Shown here piece by piece: positions 59,536 to 64,000 of a stretch of 64,000 nucleotides of DNA. Source of the stretch: Pyrrhosoma nymphula (lineage: Eukaryota; Arthropoda; Insecta; Odonata; Coenagrionidae); assembly GCA_963573305.1 (NCBI GenBank), contig OY754329.1, positions 145,525,266-145,589,265 of the forward strand. Direction: 5' to 3'. The position numbers and the translations under genes are program-made. Each line of letters opens with the position of its first letter. Position 1 is the stretch's first letter. The notes beneath the pieces were generated by a model. The model ran no database searches, was not told where the DNA came from, and saw nothing but the letters and a program-made list of their open reading frames with translations.

Positions 59536-60049
59536 GACGTATAAAAAAGAGGACAAACAACTTCAAAAAGGAGGACCAAGTTAAAAAAAGGGGATGCACG
59601 GAAATATATTGACCACTGAGACGTAAGTTTCTGCTCCACATATTTTACATTCTGCTTCGTGTACAGTTTTTCCGTTCTTGAAGGCAGGATATATGTGTGC
59701 AAGAACATCTGAGAATGTAGACTGGCGTTTAGGCATTGCCCGATATTTTATAAAACTCACTCGTTACGATGAACAACACATGGAACTAAGTATAACCAAG
59801 ACAACGCTATAACGGAACTGAAAATACGCAACAGACATTTTAAATAATCGATAGTTACACTTACGCTTATCGATCGATGCTATCTGTTGATAAGAAATTG
59901 AAGAAAATAGCAATAGATAGGGAATATTGCAAATATGATTTTATTACGGATAAATTTGCGAAAAAGGAGGACAGTGTAAAAATACGCCCAGACAAAGAGA
60001 TAAAAAGTAGGAGATGTCCGGATTTATCCGGATGTTTGGTCACTCTAAT
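59536..60049. mobile_element. Degenerate DNA-element, one recognisable end
   Basis: Read on the minus strand from 60,049, the sequence starts TAGAGTGACCAAACATCCGG. That resembles the TAGGGTGACCA-type ends I associate with hAT-like elements. AAAAAGGAGGAC words occur near 59,564 and 59,963. The opposite end was not identified, so the left limit is a guess. A 66-codon frame inside is incidental. Confidence 0.35.
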
Positions 60050-60312
60050 CTTCAGGGAAGAATCATTCGGGAATTGAGAGAAGAAATTTAAATTATCCTA
60101 CTTGACAATAACGTATTGGTAGCAATGATGGCAGGAGAAATGTATGGGAATGGTTACAGGGGAAGATCAGGAATTGAATGCATCAGACAAATTGTAAAGG
60201 ACGTCAAAGTGAATGTATACGTAGGAATGAATCGGTTGGTTAGTAGGAGAGTGAAGGGAAGAGCTGCTGCAAACTAATCTTCGGATTGATGACTGCTGAT
60301 AATGATGATGAA
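60050..60312 (+). pseudogene. RTE-type LINE 3' end (RAAAN family)
   Basis: LLDNNVLVAMMAGEMYGNG, RGRSGIECIRQIVKDVK and NRLVSRRVKGRAAAN follow the block order of the copy at 16.5 kb, ending at a TAA and a GATGATGATG-type tail at 60,290-60,312. It starts right next to the DNA-element end at 60,049, so one may have inserted into the other. Confidence 0.68.
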
Positions 60313-60500
60313 CGGAAGAGCTCCAAAGGGGACCACGGATCAACGTCTCATTCCACGAATGGAGTATTGCCCTTGATGTGCCCTCTGCAAGATACCCAAA
60401 TAAGGATGAGGATTCCACTGATAAGTCTCAGCTATTGCTAAAATTTGAACCCAGGCCTTCAGAGGGAGAATCTAGTAATATAAACACCTCACCTACCCAA
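60313..60500 (-). mobile_element. SINE, tRNA-like head plus central domain
   Basis: On the minus strand, GGGTTCAAATTTTAG (B-box-like, near 60,450) is followed by GGGCACATCAAGGGCAATAC, GAATGAGACGTTGATC and GTGGTCCCCTTTGG, the same central blocks as at 47.4 and 58.9 kb. It abuts the 3' tail of the neighbouring LINE remnant in opposite orientation. Confidence 0.6.
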
Positions 60501-62990
60501 TCTTCTGTATCCATGGAGGTAGGTACGTAATAGAAGTGAAAGAGGTTTTCAAGAATAAGACAACGTAAAAGGAATAAATGAAACATGGTCAGTATATTAG
60601 CTCCACCACTTTTTAATAATATTTTTCTGACTGTGCTTCTCCTAAGTGAGAGAGTGAGGCGTGACTGCTTTTCACGTATGTCATATTGCTTCATTGAGTG
60701 GACCTTCTCTTATTGAAACGGATATTCCGCTATAAATACAATGAATACAACACTTTCACTTAAGTTGTAACATAATATATTCATAGATTTAGCCTAGTCA
60801 TAGCTCAACAGTCAGAATATTATTGGTCCGCGTTCATACAGACTAAAATTTATCGGCTCTACCGGAAAAACTCCTCGTAATTGATTGTACGCCGTTCGAA
60901 AATAAATTAAAGATGATCTAATAGTTGAACAGTTACCACATTTGTTCAAATTACCAAAAATGCGTTATCGTATTGTACTGTCCGATAATGTCGGAAAATC
61001 AGCAACATTTTTGTCCATGAGTTCAATTGAAAATTAAATATGATGATAGTAAAAAAAGTAGCATACAGCAGATTAGACTGAACAAAGAACCTGATTAGCT
61101 TTATTAACTCTATTTAATATCTTATAATTTACTAATAGGCACTTTATTGTCACGATTTTAATCTCTAGAATTTTGTTGTCTCTATAAAAGCTATCGGGGA
61201 ATTATATCTCCGTAACTTATATTGCTGAATATGTGACGATCCGTGATAAGTAATTGCTGAGTTTACTGTTTTTCATTCTTCTACTTCAAATGAGTTCAAT
61301 GGTTTATAGTTTATTTTTATTCCACAATATGTGGTTGATTTAAGATCAATAATTTTGACGTGAAAGTCAGCACTCAGAATCAGTTAGATGCAGACTCTTA
61401 GTTAGCAAAGGCTCTCCCCAATATTTTTCCGTTTCCTCTTTATTTTCAATTTTCCAATTTCTACATCAATTTTGACCTTCAGAGATGGATTTCGATCATG
61501 GATTAATTAATGAGAACTAATTGACTCCATATTGGCAAATAATATTGATTTCAAAAGGTACTCTATAGGTTTTAAGGACTTCTCAGTCTCACGCCAGTAG
61601 CGGGTGAACACGTTTTCAATTTTTAAGGAATAGATATTGAGCCTGAATATAGATCCTTGTTTGCCAAATATTACGAATAATGAGTTCAAAAACATAATTA
61701 GCAGTTTTACAGGGTCAAAATTGTATTAATATGAAAGATTCCTTCGTTAAAAAACGTGGACATCGTTAATTTTTTTTGGATAAAAAGATACATTTTAATG
61801 CGTCGAGAGCATTCAATGCGTGAATTTTTAATCCAAAATTTCATGGAATTGATTCCATTAAGTCACTTTGACTCCCGATAAAAAATGATTGGTTGCTTCA
61901 TGTATATTAAACAGATTAAGCATGACATTTAATTTTTGAAAACTCGCCAGCGAAGTTATGTTTTTTACTTCTGGTTACAATTGGTTATCCGTGAAGTCGG
62001 GGACAACGTTGCTGTGATTATTCAGTATCCTGTGTCGAGTTACCAAAGTGAACCCAACGTCCATAAACGAGCCATTATGCAAATACTGTCCCGTCAGTGC
62101 GAGGATAAGAGGTGTGACTTCACTTCGGCGCATTATACTATGCATGTGGCGTTTAAAAATTGACAAGTGCATGACGTGAAAGGAAATTAATTGATTTCTC
62201 ACAGGAAATGAACTCCCGTAGTGAGCGCAATGAAAGAGGGATGGTATTTTTTTAAGCTTAGCTCATAGCTGAAGTAGTCAAAGTTTTCAATTACACGTGA
62301 TGGCTCAAAAGTTTGACTAACATTTTGGCCCGTTTTTATAATATCTGGTTAACGTTAACCACAAGATGACGTAGATTTTACGTTAACTTAACCAATGTAA
62401 ACTGAGAGTTCGGGTACTGATGCTGAATCAGACGGTCGGGATGTTGACTTCACCGTTATGGATGAGACAACAAATTCACTTCGCTTTTTCCTGAGAGAAA
62501 ACATTTAGCCAAGGATTATAAAACTCCTCCTCAGTGGGATAATATATTTTAGGGATTAGAGTTATATTTTCTCCCTCCTTAAACGCAGGAGATTGGAGTG
62601 AGGAGAAAATTGTCAGAAACTTGATGACAGTCCATAATTAAGATCCCGATCCACCCTGTGAAAAAAACCTAATTTTCCTCTGGTAGATAATCGTTCCAAA
62701 TCTATCCTGATTTTCGTTTCGTATTGTTTCAATATTACGTCGTGCACCATTCTTATTTTATTCCTCAATACCATGAGCACACTATATCTCTGTTAAATTA
62801 AATCTATTTTCTTCTCATAGTGAGTGAAATAGAGCGTTATTGGAGTTAAAGCGTTGGTGTGGAAATCTGGGAAGGATTATCGCTAACGCGAAACGATATG
62901 AGAATATGAAGACATCCACACCTTAAAAGAATATTTTTTATTTCTAATTAGTTTCCAAGACACTCCTGATTTGCTGGGGAGATGATCGTG
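60501..62990. other. AT-rich stretch, nothing recognised
   Basis: The frames are short and unlike known proteins, and no repeat was noticed. Confidence 0.4.
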
Positions 62991-62994
62991 GTTT

Positions 62995-63075
62995 CCAAAT
63001 TAGTGACGCGTCAACTGGGTGACGTCATAGGTTGCGGGTTCCAAACCCATCTCTAGGATTATTTAATGATCACAG
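62995..63075 (+). mobile_element. SINE-like fragment with tRNA-type head
   Basis: CGTCAACTGGGTGACGTCA is followed by GCGGGTTCCAAACCC, a good B-box match at plausible spacing from an A-box-like start. No complete cloverleaf forms and no central domain follows. A head-only SINE or decayed tRNA pseudogene. Confidence 0.45.
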
Positions 63076-63832
63076 AGATGACATATAGAATGAGGGGCTG
63101 TTAAGTAAGAAATATAAGGCCAAGACAATAACGAGAGTATCTAGGATCGGTCGGAAGTCAACAGAAATAACCATATTTTCATGTCGGAGGGCACGAAAAT
63201 GCCGTGGGGAGTGTTTGCACGATGTGTTTGATATTGTATAAGAAAATTCTAATCCATGAAAAGGGAGGGAGTAGGAAAAAATGGTTTGAAGAGGAAAGTG
63301 ACGAAAAGTGATATGCTAAAGTTTATTTGTACGTCTAACACTCTGTTTCTGTTTTACATACTAGTAAATAATGACCCTGAAACTCGCATGATCCCTATTT
63401 TTCAAGTAATCCTAAAGTAGCAAAGTCTATAGCGGTTCCCCACCAGCTTTGTCGCATTCTCTGTTTGGTTTATTCACATCTAAAGGAGCGTATGACTTTT
63501 CTTTAAGTTCTGTTTATTTCTCAAATCAAATCTTTTTCACCATTGTTCCAAATACTCGCGGCGTACTCGAGATGTGGCCTACGTAGACCGAAATAAGATA
63601 TGTGGTGTACTTTTTCATTCGAGGACCTTTACACTATTCACTGAATAGATCCTAGTCTCTCTATTTGGAAGTTCCACCGCTACTGAGAAAGTCACTTAAA
63701 ATACTGAATTCCACATTTTAATTTATATTGTAAAATATAATTGTTTCACTGTTGGAAAGAATAAGCAGCTTTAATACAAAATTAGGATACTAGGTATGCA
63801 GATTATTCGATGAATATATATTTTAATGAAAG

Positions 63833-63895
63833 CTTTTCCAGCTATAGGATCCAACTGCAGCTCCATTTCCATTGAAAAAACGCGTATCAACTTCA
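63833..63895 (+). repeat. Dispersed repeat, copy 2
   Basis: It matches 18,026-18,085 (CTTTTCCAGCTATAGG and ACTGCAGC, then ATTGAAA-type sequence). It lies next to a short TAAT microsatellite at 63,918-63,942. Confidence 0.5.
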
Positions 63896-64000
63896 GCCCC
63901 TGTAGATTTTGGCCAAAAATTAATTAATTAATTAATAATAATTGAGAATAAATTACCTGCAGGAATTTTCTTCTTTAAACAGTTTATCGTGAAAATTGTA

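Noticed and set aside
62995..63075. Functional tRNA gene
   Set aside because: Promoter boxes are present but the acceptor and anticodon stems do not pair, so a SINE head or pseudogene is more likely.
1..64000. Bacterial, plasmid or phage origin
   Set aside because: No operons, ribosome-binding sites or dense long frames. Decayed LINEs, SINEs and TTAA-type transposons show an animal genome.

Overview
The window looks like AT-rich, gene-poor arthropod nuclear DNA, probably from an insect. This rests on repeat content and on the lack of any long intact reading frame, not on a recognised host gene. I see no bacterial operon layout, no CRISPR array, no rRNA and no convincing tRNA gene. I could not assign any host protein-coding exon. 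The window is best read as intergenic or intronic sequence full of decayed mobile elements.

The clearest element is a nearly full-length RTE/BovB-like non-LTR retrotransposon on the minus strand (36,719-39,990). It has an 11-bp perfect target-site duplication, a 5' leader, an apurinic-type endonuclease, a linker, a reverse transcriptase (RT) and a C-terminal domain, all broken by frameshifts. A 5'-truncated copy of the same family lies at 52,121-52,339, and a tiny remnant at 16,280-16,399. Fragments of related RTE-type elements lie at 3.6-4.1, 16.5-16.8, 18.5-19.0, 28.1-28.5, 36.1-36.3, 45.0-45.5, 49.2-49.4, 57.7-58.1 and 60.1-60.3 kb. Several end in the same protein tail (RAAAN) and a TGATGA-type 3' tail.

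SINE-like units with tRNA-like heads and a shared central domain lie at 47.2-47.5 kb (+) and at 58.4-59.0 and 60.3-60.5 kb (-). Head-only pieces lie at 13.0, 14.4 and 63.0 kb. A 423-bp insertion at 28,795-29,217 is flanked by a perfect 12-bp direct repeat.

DNA-transposon-like and fold-back units make up much of the rest. They include a piggyBac-like element with TTAA on both sides (33,176-33,808), a hAT-like element (34,524-34,883), a 1.1-kb element with GTTC-rich subterminal repeats (29,601-30,724), a hairpin-ended element (51,440-51,883) and a small inverted-repeat element (1,936-2,057). A long inverted repeat lies at 2,850-3,450. Fold-backs at 45.9, 48.0 and 50.8-51.2 kb, and a single unit at 35.7 kb, share a CCTGANGA...GAA signature resembling a hammerhead-ribozyme core, but with a mismatch to the standard fold.

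CpG-richer islands stand out from the AT-rich background near 11.6-12.2, 15.8-16.1, 24.7-25.6, 42.0-42.3, 56.1-56.9 and 59.0-59.4 kb. They are the best places to look for unannotated exons or regulatory DNA, but no protein in them was recognised. All assignments were made by eye, so boundaries of degenerate copies are approximate.
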